NCBI GenBank assembly: GCA_031429355.1
Contig: JANOZM010000012.1
Span: 62,001-126,000, forward strand
Length of the DNA: 64,000 bases
Reading direction: 5' to 3'
Source of the DNA: JANOZM01 sp031429355
GTDB lineage: Bacteria; Pseudomonadota; Gammaproteobacteria; Burkholderiales; Burkholderiaceae_E
Shown here: piece after piece, positions 44,332 through 51,874 of the stretch
Numbering within the stretch: the stretch's first letter is position 1
How the letters are laid out: each line of letters starts with the position of its first letter
Made by a program: the position numbers and the translations under genes
Notes under the pieces: generated by a model
The model's database searches: none
The model's input: the letters and a program-made list of their open reading frames with translations, nothing else
Told to the model about the DNA's origin: nothing

Positions 44332-44343
44332 TTAGCGAAATTT

Positions 44344-44375
44344 AGGTGGGGTTCTATTGATGAGCTCCACCTTTT
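44344..44375 (+). terminator. Rho-independent terminator after GlsB-like gene
   Basis: Stem GGTGGGGTTC / GAGCTCCACC with a 7-base loop and two wobble pairs, then TTTT. Confidence 0.65.
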
Positions 44376-44410
44376 GCGTCTCTTCGATCAACAATACTTG
44401 AGAGGCTCAA

Positions 44411-45127
44411 ATGATTGCCGCGATCGTTCCTGCTCACAATGAAGAAGATCAAATTTCGTCATGCATTCACGCGCTGCGTGCAGCCAGTCGTTGTTCAAAG
44501 CTACGTGCGGAACAAACTATTATTATTGTAGTTCTTGATGCTTGTACCGACAACACATACAAAATTGCTTGGCAGTTGGGCGCAACCACCATAACGTTAA
44601 ATGCCCAAAACGTCGGTGCCGCAAGAGCTGTTGGAGCCGACCTTGCTTTAGCTGCTGGTGCACGGTGGTTAGCATTCACCGATGCCGATACCCACGTCGC
44701 TCCAGATTGGATATCGCAACAACTTGCACAAAAAGCGGATGCAGTTTGTGGAACTGTGGCTGTACGGGATTGGGGTACTTATGGTGACACGATGCGCAAT
44801 CACTACGCAGCAACCTACACTGACATGAATGGGCATCGCCATGTACATGGTGCAAATCTAGGTGTTAGCGCTCGAGCATATGAGCGCGCCGGCGGATTTC
44901 GTTCGTTAAAGAGCAGCGAAGATGTTGCCCTTGTAAATGCGTTGCAAGAGAGTGGTGCGAGAGTTTCTTGGTCTGCGGCTCCTCGCGTTTTTACCAGTGC
45001 TCGTAGAACTTTTCGAGCACCAGACGGCTTCGGCGCAACACTCGCACGCGTAGGACGTGAAGCGTTGCTAAATTTGCGATCGTTTGCGGACCAGAGTCCC
45101 TTCAATTCTTCGACATACAATTCTTGA
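44411..45127 (+). CDS. Family 2 glycosyltransferase with altered C-terminus
   Basis: This 238-residue protein has the GT-A fold: IAAIVPAHNEEDQISSCIHA at the start, VLDACTDNT, the DXD-like FTDADTHVAPDW, and the acceptor region HVHGANLGVSARAYERAGGF with SEDVALVNALQESG. Such enzymes move a sugar from a nucleotide donor; donor and acceptor are unknown. The last 15 or so residues (FADQSPFNSSTYNS) are the antisense of the start of a YciE-like gene, so the native C-terminus has been replaced at a junction near 45070. Activity may be kept because the catalytic part is whole. Confidence 0.82.
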   Translation: MIAAIVPAHNEEDQISSCIHALRAASRCSKLRAEQTIIIVVLDACTDNTYKIAWQLGATTITLNAQNVGAARAVGADLALAAGARWLAFTDADTHVAPDWISQQLAQKADAVCGTVAVRDWGTYGDTMRNHYAATYTDMNGHRHVHGANLGVSARAYERAGGFRSLKSSEDVALVNALQESGARVSWSAAPRVFTSARRTFRAPDGFGATLARVGREALLNLRSFADQSPFNSSTYNS

Positions 45128-45147
45128 AGCGTATTAACATCAGACAT
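45070..45147 (-). pseudogene. 5' remnant of a YciE/DUF892 ferritin-like gene
   Basis: On the minus strand a GGAG ribosome site is followed by ATG and about 26 residues, MSDVNTLQELYVEELKGLWS then ANDRKF, the typical start of DUF892/YciE ferritin-like stress proteins. After that the frame reads as the antisense of the glycosyltransferase and the match stops. Only the promoter, ribosome site and first codons survive. Confidence 0.7.
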
Positions 45148-45519
45148 AAGTTTTCTCCAAATAAAAGGAAACGAGGCGATAGCATTACACCTCAGGTTTG
45201 AACAAATTTAGCGATGCAAAAGTAACGATTTTGTAAGCGCTGAATTGCTGCTTAGTGTGCAATGGTTGCAACCCGCGTGTTGTAGGACGAAATCCGTAAG
45301 CCTCGTCAGATGTGCGCGTGATTACGGAGCCAATCGGGGCAGTCGTATGAGCGGATGCACTTGCGCTATTTTCTTCGATGTGCGCACCGTCAAAGAAGTG
45401 GTTGCATGGGTTAAATCGCAGAACAAGGTTATGAATGCTTATCTTGCGTCAACCATCGGCCTGAATTATTTGACGTACCACAACATCAAGTCTGGCAAGG
45501 CACCTTCGGCAAACATTCT
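45148..45519. other. Gap with no convincing gene
   Basis: An open frame on the plus strand (45245-45523) has no ribosome-binding site or recognisable family. The left end probably holds the orphan promoter of the YciE-like remnant. Confidence 0.35.
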
Positions 45520-46107
45520 TTAAGAACATTTCTTTAAATCGAATTGGTAGACCAAGGCCCCGCGCGTGGCAGCATCTGTAGTGTCCAAAGTTGACATCGA
45601 CTCTTCGGCTCGCTGGGCGCTATCGAGGCTAAGACTGATGCTGACATTGAGCACAGCGGCGGTGCCACAACCGACGCGCTTCATTTGTCCCGCACCGATG
45701 GTTTCGGTAAACAAATAATCACCCTCATGCGGACCTTTGACTTTGCGTTTAAAAACGCGACCGCGGTCGTTGTTGTGGGGTCCCAAAAAATATTGAACCT
45801 CAAGATTGGTTTCTTGTTTTGCACTGAGTTTTGCAAAGCCTCGGTAGTCGACCTTGTAAACACTGATGGAGTAATTGGCCGGTAAATTAAGTGGTGCTGA
45901 AATGCGGCAAGCTTTTCTTTGTTTTGCCGCGCCTAGTGCACTGCTGCTGTTTAGTGTGAACTGGTCAAACAACAGGCTTAAGCTTGTGCCATCGGGCGAA
46001 ATGACGACCTTATAGCTTCCCTCAGGACAACCGTTGGTGTCTTGGGACCATGCTGGCTGACTAGCAAGCCATGCGCACACGACAATACTTTTCACCATTA
46101 ACTTCAT
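45520..46107 (-). CDS. DUF4360-like secreted protein (copy 1)
   Basis: This 195-residue protein has a signal peptide (cleavage near PAWS-QD). It has the DUF4360 pattern: GCPEGSYKVVISPDGTSLSL, LLFDQF, RKACRISAPLNLPANYSISV, YKVDYRGFAKL, and VKGPHEGDYLF. Cys pairs suggest disulfides. Function is unknown; the fold is thought to be beta-rich and extracellular. It is a paralogue of the gene 88 bases upstream. ATG at 46107 was chosen over an in-frame TTG at 46122. Confidence 0.82.
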   Translation of the reverse strand: MKLMVKSIVVCAWLASQPAWSQDTNGCPEGSYKVVISPDGTSLSLLFDQFTLNSSSALGAAKQRKACRISAPLNLPANYSISVYKVDYRGFAKLSAKQETNLEVQYFLGPHNNDRGRVFKRKVKGPHEGDYLFTETIGAGQMKRVGCGTAAVLNVSISLSLDSAQRAEESMSTLDTTDAATRGALVYQFDLKKCS

Positions 46108-46195
46108 AATCTTAACTCGCAATTCACTTTTAAAGATAGGGCGACGATGGGTTCAACTTGCGCCCATCATCGCTCAATAGGCACTTCGTTACACC

Positions 46196-46789
46196 TTAAT
46201 TGCATTGACGCCATTGCAACTGGTAAATGATCCCCGCACTGATGTCTTGCGAGTCGATTGATGACATGGCTTCTCTGTTCGCAACCGTTTGCACGCGCAT
46301 GCTCGAGTTGGTACGCAGGTTGACGTCCGCACCGCAAGCTGACCATACAATCGCCTGAACAGTAAGCTCGTTGTTGATCAAATAGTCTTCTTGGATGGGA
46401 CCGCTAAATCTCCTTTGGAATGCCGGGCCTCGCGTGCCGGCGAAGAAGTATTCGACATTGAACTGCGAGCTTGTCCCTTGCGGTAATTGGTTAAAGCCAC
46501 GGTAGTCGATTTTCAGGACTGATACGCTAAAACCTTGGGGAACACGCACAGGAATGGCGATGTTGCAACTCTTGCGGTCGAAGACCTTACCGGATGTACC
46601 ACCCACTGCAACTTGGTAGTTGTCGAATAACAAACTTAATGATGTCGCATCAGGACTCAAGGTGGCGGATACCGAACCGGCAGGGCAACCCGTTCCGCCG
46701 TACCCGGGCTCGCCCAAGGTAATGCCGTCAACTGCTAAAACCGGTGCGCTGAGCGCCATTGCGGCAAAGAATATAAAGTTTTTTTTCAT
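46196..46789 (-). CDS. DUF4360-like secreted protein (copy 2)
   Basis: This 197-residue paralogue has a signal peptide ending near VLA. It has GTGCPAGSVSATLSPDATSL, LSLLFDNYQV, RKSCNIAIPVRVPQGFSVSV, LKIDYRGFNQLP and FSGPIQEDYL, and ends in a WRQCN Cys. GGAGATCC precedes the ATG. Together with copy 1 it forms a tandem pair of secreted proteins with the same Cys layout but low identity in the C-terminal third. Confidence 0.85.
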   Translation of the reverse strand: MKKNFIFFAAMALSAPVLAVDGITLGEPGYGGTGCPAGSVSATLSPDATSLSLLFDNYQVAVGGTSGKVFDRKSCNIAIPVRVPQGFSVSVLKIDYRGFNQLPQGTSSQFNVEYFFAGTRGPAFQRRFSGPIQEDYLINNELTVQAIVWSACGADVNLRTNSSMRVQTVANREAMSSIDSQDISAGIIYQLQWRQCN

Positions 46790-46869
46790 GTTGGATCTCC
46801 TGTTGCTGGTTAAAAATCTGACTCAGCCCTAGAACTCATTGCCGGAGTTCGACATTGCGGCAGAGTAGG

Positions 46870-47150
46870 TTTGCTGAGCTATCGGGAGCGTAAGTCGATT
46901 AAACTATGTTGTCTGTTGTCTGGCGCGCATAGCGGCCTTGTTGTCACCGTCAAGGCGGCATTGGCGTCGTCTCTAAAGCATCTAGGGTTGCCAACCGATG
47001 CGCCCAAAGTGCACAAAACACGCGGCCCACCGTACAGTGAGCTATGGTGGTGGCAAAGCGATAAGGTTAACGCCAGACCTTTGACGGTCGCGTTAGTCAG
47101 TCAACATCAAATCTATTTGGGCATCGAATTGACTGGAAGTGCTACATAAG
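46870..47150 (+). mobile_element. Decayed IS91-like transposase 3' end (relic D)
   Basis: An 92-residue open frame contains SSLKHLGLPTDAPKVHKTRG and PPYSELWWW, matching ILEDLGLPTVAPMVQEARRP and PPQSKLWLW of relic B. The zinc-knuckle part is lost. The right end has short near-repeats of AAGTGCTACAT. It sits between the DUF4360 pair and the BON lipoprotein. Confidence 0.7.
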
Positions 47151-47183
47151 AAGTGCTACATCAGACGTGCTAGATCAAACGTA

Positions 47184-47813
47184 CTACTTCTTAATTTTCA
47201 TTTCGTTGCTAACACTGGCAACTCCGTCAATTGCTTTGGAAATTTGCACTGCCCTGTCGATCTGGGCTTGGTTGTTAACAAAGCCACTGAGTTGAACTTC
47301 ACCCTTACGAGTGATCACGGCAATATCATTGCTTTTAATGGCTTCGTCGCCAATTAATGCAGCTTTAACTTTTGCAGTGACAATGCTGTCATCTACTTTT
47401 GTCCCAACCGTCGTGCTACCACTTTTTAGTGTCACGCTATTTTCTACACGGATAACACCTGCAACACCTTTGGCTAAAGAGTTTGCACGATCAAGCTGAG
47501 CTTGGTTATCTACAAATCCGCTAAGCATCACGACGCCTTTGCGGGTTTCGACTTTAAAATCAAAACTCTTAATATCGGCATCGGCAACTAAGGCCGACTT
47601 CACACTGGCGGTAACTACGGTGTCGTCAATTTCAGTGCCAACCGTTGTAGGCAACACTGGCGCAACAGGCGGCGCAGGCGACATAGAATTTTCTGGAACC
47701 GAGGGTGTGGGGGTAGGCAACGGGTCAGTCTTTTGGTTGCAGCCCAATACAAATATTGATACGGAACCAACTAATAGTGCGCGGCTTAGAATCTGCGAAG
47801 GATGGGTCATCAT
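47184..47813 (-). CDS. BON-domain lipoprotein (OsmY-like)
   Basis: This 209-residue protein has a lipoprotein signal (lipobox VLGC), a Pro-rich linker (TPTPSVPENSMSPAPP), and two BON domains: about 60-130 (VTASVKSALVADADIKSFDF, VMLSGFVDN) and 140-207 (IVTAKVKAALIGDEAIKSND, VQLSGFVNN). BON domains bind phospholipid membranes; OsmY-like proteins protect the envelope under stress. GAGG lies before the ATG at 47813. Confidence 0.92.
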   Translation of the reverse strand: MMTHPSQILSRALLVGSVSIFVLGCNQKTDPLPTPTPSVPENSMSPAPPVAPVLPTTVGTEIDDTVVTASVKSALVADADIKSFDFKVETRKGVVMLSGFVDNQAQLDRANSLAKGVAGVIRVENSVTLKSGSTTVGTKVDDSIVTAKVKAALIGDEAIKSNDIAVITRKGEVQLSGFVNNQAQIDRAVQISKAIDGVASVSNEMKIKK

Positions 47814-48072
47814 GGAAATACCTCTAATTTAAAAAAAGTGCTGCGAAAAATGCGATCAAGTTTGCGACCAATAAAGCCGCTTCGAAACAAACATCGGTGA
47901 ATTTCGAACAATGTTGCCAGCACCTGGAAATTGCTTCGGTGCGATAGCGTACATACGGCAGAAAGTTTGTTACGCAAACTACAGAGCACTCTTTTTGTTT
48001 TGACAACGCACCGACGTCAACAACTACGCGTGTGCAAACTTCTACTGTGAGTTAACTATGAAAGGAAATAAC

Positions 48073-48216
48073 ATGCCTGCATTAACCGACCAAAAGTCCC
48101 ACGTGCCGCCGCTACACCATCCGATTCCAGACGAATTACCGTTGCCAGTTGATCCGGACGAAGGCACCCCACCGTATCAATTGCCCGAAGAACCGACTGG
48201 TGATGATCCTTCTTAG
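48073..48216 (+). CDS. Small Pro-rich acidic protein
   Basis: This is a 47-residue protein starting MPALTDQKSHVPPLHHPIPD, with LPVDPDEGTPPYQLPEEPTG and DDPS at the end. AAAGGA lies 6 bases before the ATG. The PVDPDEG..P pattern occurs in small uncharacterised proteins of Burkholderiales and Pseudomonas relatives, from memory. It is likely unstructured. Function unknown. Confidence 0.55.
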   Translation: MPALTDQKSHVPPLHHPIPDELPLPVDPDEGTPPYQLPEEPTGDDPS

Positions 48217-48252
48217 CCGACACTTAACACCAAAGATCGGAATCTAAACTTC

Positions 48253-48344
48253 CCGTTTAAGGCAAAAAAACAAACGAAGGGAATGCGCCGAATAGGACCG
48301 CCGCCGTGGATATGCCCAACGGCGTCTGGCGAGTAACGTCGGCG
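48253..48344. repeat. Short repeat, internally deleted copy
   Basis: Two blocks match the longer copy at 51462-51853. The first is a 42-base block starting CCGTTTAAGGC with one mismatch, and the second is a 32-base block around TGGCGAGTAACG. Here they are only 18 bases apart, against about 320 there. Probably ends of a non-autonomous mobile element. Confidence 0.6.
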
Positions 48345-48437
48345 TGATGACGATAAATGTCCCCCTTCTGTTAAGGTCATGTCTAACCCCAAGACGGCGG
48401 TGGATCGATGATCAATGCACACCATGCATGTGAGTGC

Positions 48438-49316
48438 TCAGACTGAGCTCACACACTTGCCCGAAGTTGCGCTTGCTAAGAGCAATTCATTGGGGCCATT
48501 CCAGCCTGATGTCGAACTAAATATGCGCAATTGTTCAGTCATGTCGAGCCACGCGTTGCGTTGAGCCACATCTGATAAAGTCTTTAAAATTTCTTTGACT
48601 GGGGATGCGGCTGATTGCAAAAACGCAATGTAGTGCTCAACGCTAGGTGCAAAAAAAGGCGCTGAGATTCGGTTTACTTTTATATCAACGAATCCCGCTG
48701 CTTGAATTAATTCATTGATCAAACCCGTTTTGCCTAAACTCATCAGACTGCCTGGTTCGCAGGTTGGTTGATTGTAAATAGCCGTTTTATTCGAACTCTG
48801 TAGGTGGTAGTGCGCGGTTCTTAATGCGATAGCCAAACACGGGTTCTGGGCGGGTTCACCAAATACAAGTACGCTCAACCGTCCCGCTGGTTTAAGTGCC
48901 GTTTGAATCTCGTTCAACGCCTTGGCTGGTGAGCGGCAAAACATGAGGCCCAATCGACATACGGCCGCATCAAAATTTTCACCGGCTAAATTGAGTGACT
49001 CTGCATCTGCCACCTGGACTTTCACCTGATCCAGGCCTGCGATTTGGAGATTCATCTTTGCCAACGCAAGAATGGCGGGTGAAATATCAACTGCTAAGAC
49101 CTCACCTTTAGGCCCGACTAGTCGCGCTATATCAATCGTTTGATCGCCTGCGCCAGCAGCGATATCCAGAACACGTGATCCTAGATTAATTTGTGCTTCA
49201 TTTAGCATCATCTGGGTTGCCGCCACTAGCCATTGATGAATGAGACCGGCATGGTTGTTCCAGCCCGCTGCTGCTATGTCCCATGCCTGCTCGTTAGACA
49301 TACCTGCCACCGTCAT
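48438..49316 (-). CDS. Class I SAM-dependent methyltransferase (UbiE-like)
   Basis: This 292-residue protein has the SAM-binding motif VLDIAAGAGDQTIDIARLVG, the acidic VLAVDISPAIL, ADAESLNLAGENFDAAVCRL and GRLSVLVFGEP. This is the UbiE/COQ5-like class of small-molecule C- or O-methyltransferases; the substrate is unknown. Its start overlaps the stop of the binding-protein gene (ATGA), so the two are coupled. Confidence 0.88.
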   Translation of the reverse strand: MTVAGMSNEQAWDIAAAGWNNHAGLIHQWLVAATQMMLNEAQINLGSRVLDIAAGAGDQTIDIARLVGPKGEVLAVDISPAILALAKMNLQIAGLDQVKVQVADAESLNLAGENFDAAVCRLGLMFCRSPAKALNEIQTALKPAGRLSVLVFGEPAQNPCLAIALRTAHYHLQSSNKTAIYNQPTCEPGSLMSLGKTGLINELIQAAGFVDIKVNRISAPFFAPSVEHYIAFLQSAASPVKEILKTLSDVAQRNAWLDMTEQLRIFSSTSGWNGPNELLLASATSGKCVSSV

Positions 49317-50329
49317 TCTGCTTTTATGCCTGTATTTAAAAGGATGGGCTGCCAGTATCGTTGTTCTTGTGCAATACGCGATGCCAATGCTGCCGGTGTT
49401 GACGACACGGCCAACATGCCAGACTCAGCAAATGCCGCTACAAGTTCAGGCCGAATTAGTGCAGTCTGCAAATGCTGCGAAACGGCATTTATTGTGCTGT
49501 TTGGCGCGCGAGCGGGCATAAAGAATGCAAACCACTCACGAATAATTAAGTTTCGATATCGCTGCTCAACGAAAGTGGCTACGTCGGGGAAGTACGCGCT
49601 GCGCTCAGCACCAGAAGTAGCCAGCACGCGAATTTTTCCGCTGGCTTTGTGTTGTCGGAACAATCCTTCGGGTAACACTAACGCGGCTACTTGGCCCCCT
49701 AGCAAGTCAATGATGGCGGGGGGGCCTCCGGCGTACACTACATGCTGCCACGGCACGTCGGCCTCTCGGAAAAGCATAGCCTCTAGTAAATGTGGCAAGG
49801 TACCTGTGCCAGGCGAGGCAACATTCGCGAGTTTCGGATTCGCGCGCATCCACGTCAACAGTTCGGCCAGTGTCGTAATCGCGCTTGGCACTGCGGGGCC
49901 GATGGCTAACGCCAGCGTCATCTCTCCTGCCGTTGATAGGGGTTGCAAATCTACGATGGGGTCATAGGCAAGCTTTGCATATAGATAGGGATACACGGTG
50001 GCAACAGCCCCTTGTGCCAGCAATACTGTTGACCCATCGGGTACGGCAGCTTTTAATGCGTTCACCGCTATTTGCCCCGCCGCGCCGGGCCGATTGTCAA
50101 CGATTGCGCCTTGGGGATATTGGCGCGCTAATTGTTCAGCAACGCGTCTAGCCACAATGTCCGGGATGCTACCTGCTGGCCCTGAACAAAGAATGCGTAG
50201 CTGATTAATCGTCGGATCCGCTGTCGCTTGAGCTAGGCATTTTTTCGATAGAGTCATACCCAACATAGTTACGGTAGTTGCCGATGCAAGATGCAAAATT
50301 GATCTGCGCGAGGTTGTGCGTGTCTTCAT
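49313..50329 (-). CDS. Bug/TctC-type periplasmic binding protein
   Basis: This is a 338-residue extracytoplasmic solute receptor of the Bug family. It has a twin-arginine-like signal (RRSILHLASATTVTMLGM), LRILCSGPAGSIPDIVAR, DNRPGAAGQIAVNALKAA and PGTGTLPHLLEAML. These bind carboxylates or aromatic acids, often without a cognate transporter. The divergent LysR gene is the likely regulator. GGAG lies just before the ATG. No TctA/B genes are nearby. Confidence 0.92.
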   Translation of the reverse strand: MKTRTTSRRSILHLASATTVTMLGMTLSKKCLAQATADPTINQLRILCSGPAGSIPDIVARRVAEQLARQYPQGAIVDNRPGAAGQIAVNALKAAVPDGSTVLLAQGAVATVYPYLYAKLAYDPIVDLQPLSTAGEMTLALAIGPAVPSAITTLAELLTWMRANPKLANVASPGTGTLPHLLEAMLFREADVPWQHVVYAGGPPAIIDLLGGQVAALVLPEGLFRQHKASGKIRVLATSGAERSAYFPDVATFVEQRYRNLIIREWFAFFMPARAPNSTINAVSQHLQTALIRPELVAAFAESGMLAVSSTPAALASRIAQEQRYWQPILLNTGIKAE

Positions 50330-50403
50330 GTGAATCTCCTTTAAAAACCGTTGAATCAGTGGGTGTGATCTTGTCAGAGTTCACCTAGTCGTGGGAAGAT
50401 GCC

Positions 50404-50435
50404 TGATGCAGCATTTAGATGCTGCTTATGCATCA
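50404..50435. promoter_or_regulatory. LysR-type operator in the divergent promoter region
   Basis: GCAGCAT-TTAG-ATGCTGC is a perfect 7-bp inverted repeat, nested inside TGATGC...GCATCA. It lies 24 bases upstream of the LysR start and about 75 from the TctC-like start, where a LysR binding site is expected. Confidence 0.7.
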
Positions 50436-50458
50436 CCCCTACCTCTTGAGGGATCCCA

Positions 50459-51415
50459 ATGAGACTTCAAAGCATTGAACAATTCATTGCCGTTGTGGAT
50501 GCTGGCAGCATTCGAGGTGCCGCGCGTCAGCTTAATATGTCCCAACCTGCATTAAGTCGCGCACTGCAACAGCTTGAGGAAGAGCTCGGCGTGCAACTTA
50601 TGAACAGAAGCGGAAGAGGCGCAACACTCAGCCCGGCCGGTAGTGCATTTTTATCGCATGCAAGGGTGGCGGAGGCCGAGTTACGCAAAGCTGCGGAGGA
50701 AGCTAAAAGAACAGTCGGTGACGGGAGTGTTCTTTTGTCCTTAGGCCTTTCACCAGTGGGTGCTAGCCTTTTATTGCCTGAATTGGTCATCGAATCGCAG
50801 CGAGTCCATCCGAAAACCCGCATTCGTATTTTGGAAAGCTCCCCTAGCGCATTGCTACCATTGGTTCGTGATGAAATTATGGATCTGGCTGTCACGCAGC
50901 GCACCCGCATTCACTTAGATGCTGGGCTGGATTACAAACCCTTGGCAGAAATTCAGATGCGTGTCGCGGTGCGGCCGGGCCACCCGTTACTTAAAGAGAT
51001 CGGCGAGAAACGAACCGCTAGCCTGCAGCAGCTCGTTGGTGTTTCCTGGTTATATATGACAGCACACGATAGTGCTGACGACATCGTCAGTCGGTCTTTT
51101 TTAGCCAGTGGACTACCCGTCCCCTTACCCGCCGTACATTGCGGTTCGTATTTTGTTGCTCTTGATTTGTTAGCATCGACCGACATGGTGGGTGTGTTAA
51201 CACCCGCATTACTTCGCGCTTGTATGAAAGCAGGACAACTGGTAGAGCTAGTTTTGACTAACCCTCTAATTCCAATTCAACTGGGTGTGTATACGCGTTC
51301 TGTTTCACCGTTGACTGCACCTGCGAAATTCGCAGTGGCTACAATCCTGACAATCTCAAAGCGGATAGCGTTGACAGGCGAACTTCGTAGCACGGCACCG
51401 ATCATGGTTGAATAA
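50459..51415 (+). CDS. LysR-family transcriptional regulator
   Basis: This 318-residue regulator has the LysR helix-turn-helix (IEQFIAVVDAGSIRGAARQL, NMSQPALSRALQQLEEELGV) and a C-terminal effector domain of two lobes. It is divergent from the TctC-like and methyltransferase genes and likely regulates them. The effector is unknown. Confidence 0.93.
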   Translation: MRLQSIEQFIAVVDAGSIRGAARQLNMSQPALSRALQQLEEELGVQLMNRSGRGATLSPAGSAFLSHARVAEAELRKAAEEAKRTVGDGSVLLSLGLSPVGASLLLPELVIESQRVHPKTRIRILESSPSALLPLVRDEIMDLAVTQRTRIHLDAGLDYKPLAEIQMRVAVRPGHPLLKEIGEKRTASLQQLVGVSWLYMTAHDSADDIVSRSFLASGLPVPLPAVHCGSYFVALDLLASTDMVGVLTPALLRACMKAGQLVELVLTNPLIPIQLGVYTRSVSPLTAPAKFAVATILTISKRIALTGELRSTAPIMVE

Positions 51416-51461
51416 GAAACTACCTCAATCACAAAACCAATTTTTCCGCTCGAACGATTTG

Positions 51462-51853
51462 CCGTTTAAGGCAAAAAAACAAACGAAGGGAGTGCGCCGA
51501 ATACGACGGCCGCCGTTGCAATTGCGATGGCTCTCAGTGCGAAGCGGTGGCCTCCCCATGCCACCACATTGGCGGTCCATTGTTGCGGCCATATCTCGCT
51601 TGCGCCTCAACACACCATGAAGTGTAAAAGCCAGATTACGAATGCCGTTGCGTTGGGCCGCCAACTTTGTCGATTCATCACTTTCACAAACTACCCCACG
51701 GCAGCAAGCGCGGCAGCAGCAGGTCGTAGCCTTTGAGAGAATCTCTCTCTCAGTTTCTAACTGCCTGACGCGCTTGCACAGAATCGTTACCCAATGGGTG
51801 CGTTGATCGTGGCCGACGATTTGTCCAACACCGTTTGGCGAGTAACGCCGGCG
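51462..51853. repeat. Short repeat, longer copy
   Basis: Ends match 48253-48294 and 48313-48344. The interior of about 320 bases has no intact frame; on the minus strand a short frame includes GGRIRRTPFVCFFALNG, also readable in the other copy as PIRRIPFVCFFALNG. Probably a decayed mobile element with its non-autonomous derivative elsewhere. Confidence 0.6.
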
Positions 51854-51874
51854 CGTTGATGCTGAACCTCCCCC

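Noticed and set aside
45245..45523. Plus-strand open frame of 92 codons between the YciE-like remnant and the DUF4360 gene.
   Set aside because: No ribosome site, no recognisable family and an unusual residue mix at the start; not supported as a gene.
47140..47180. Short near-repeats AAGTGCTACAT as a possible repeat array.
   Set aside because: Only two to three imperfect units over 40 bases; too short and irregular for an array.
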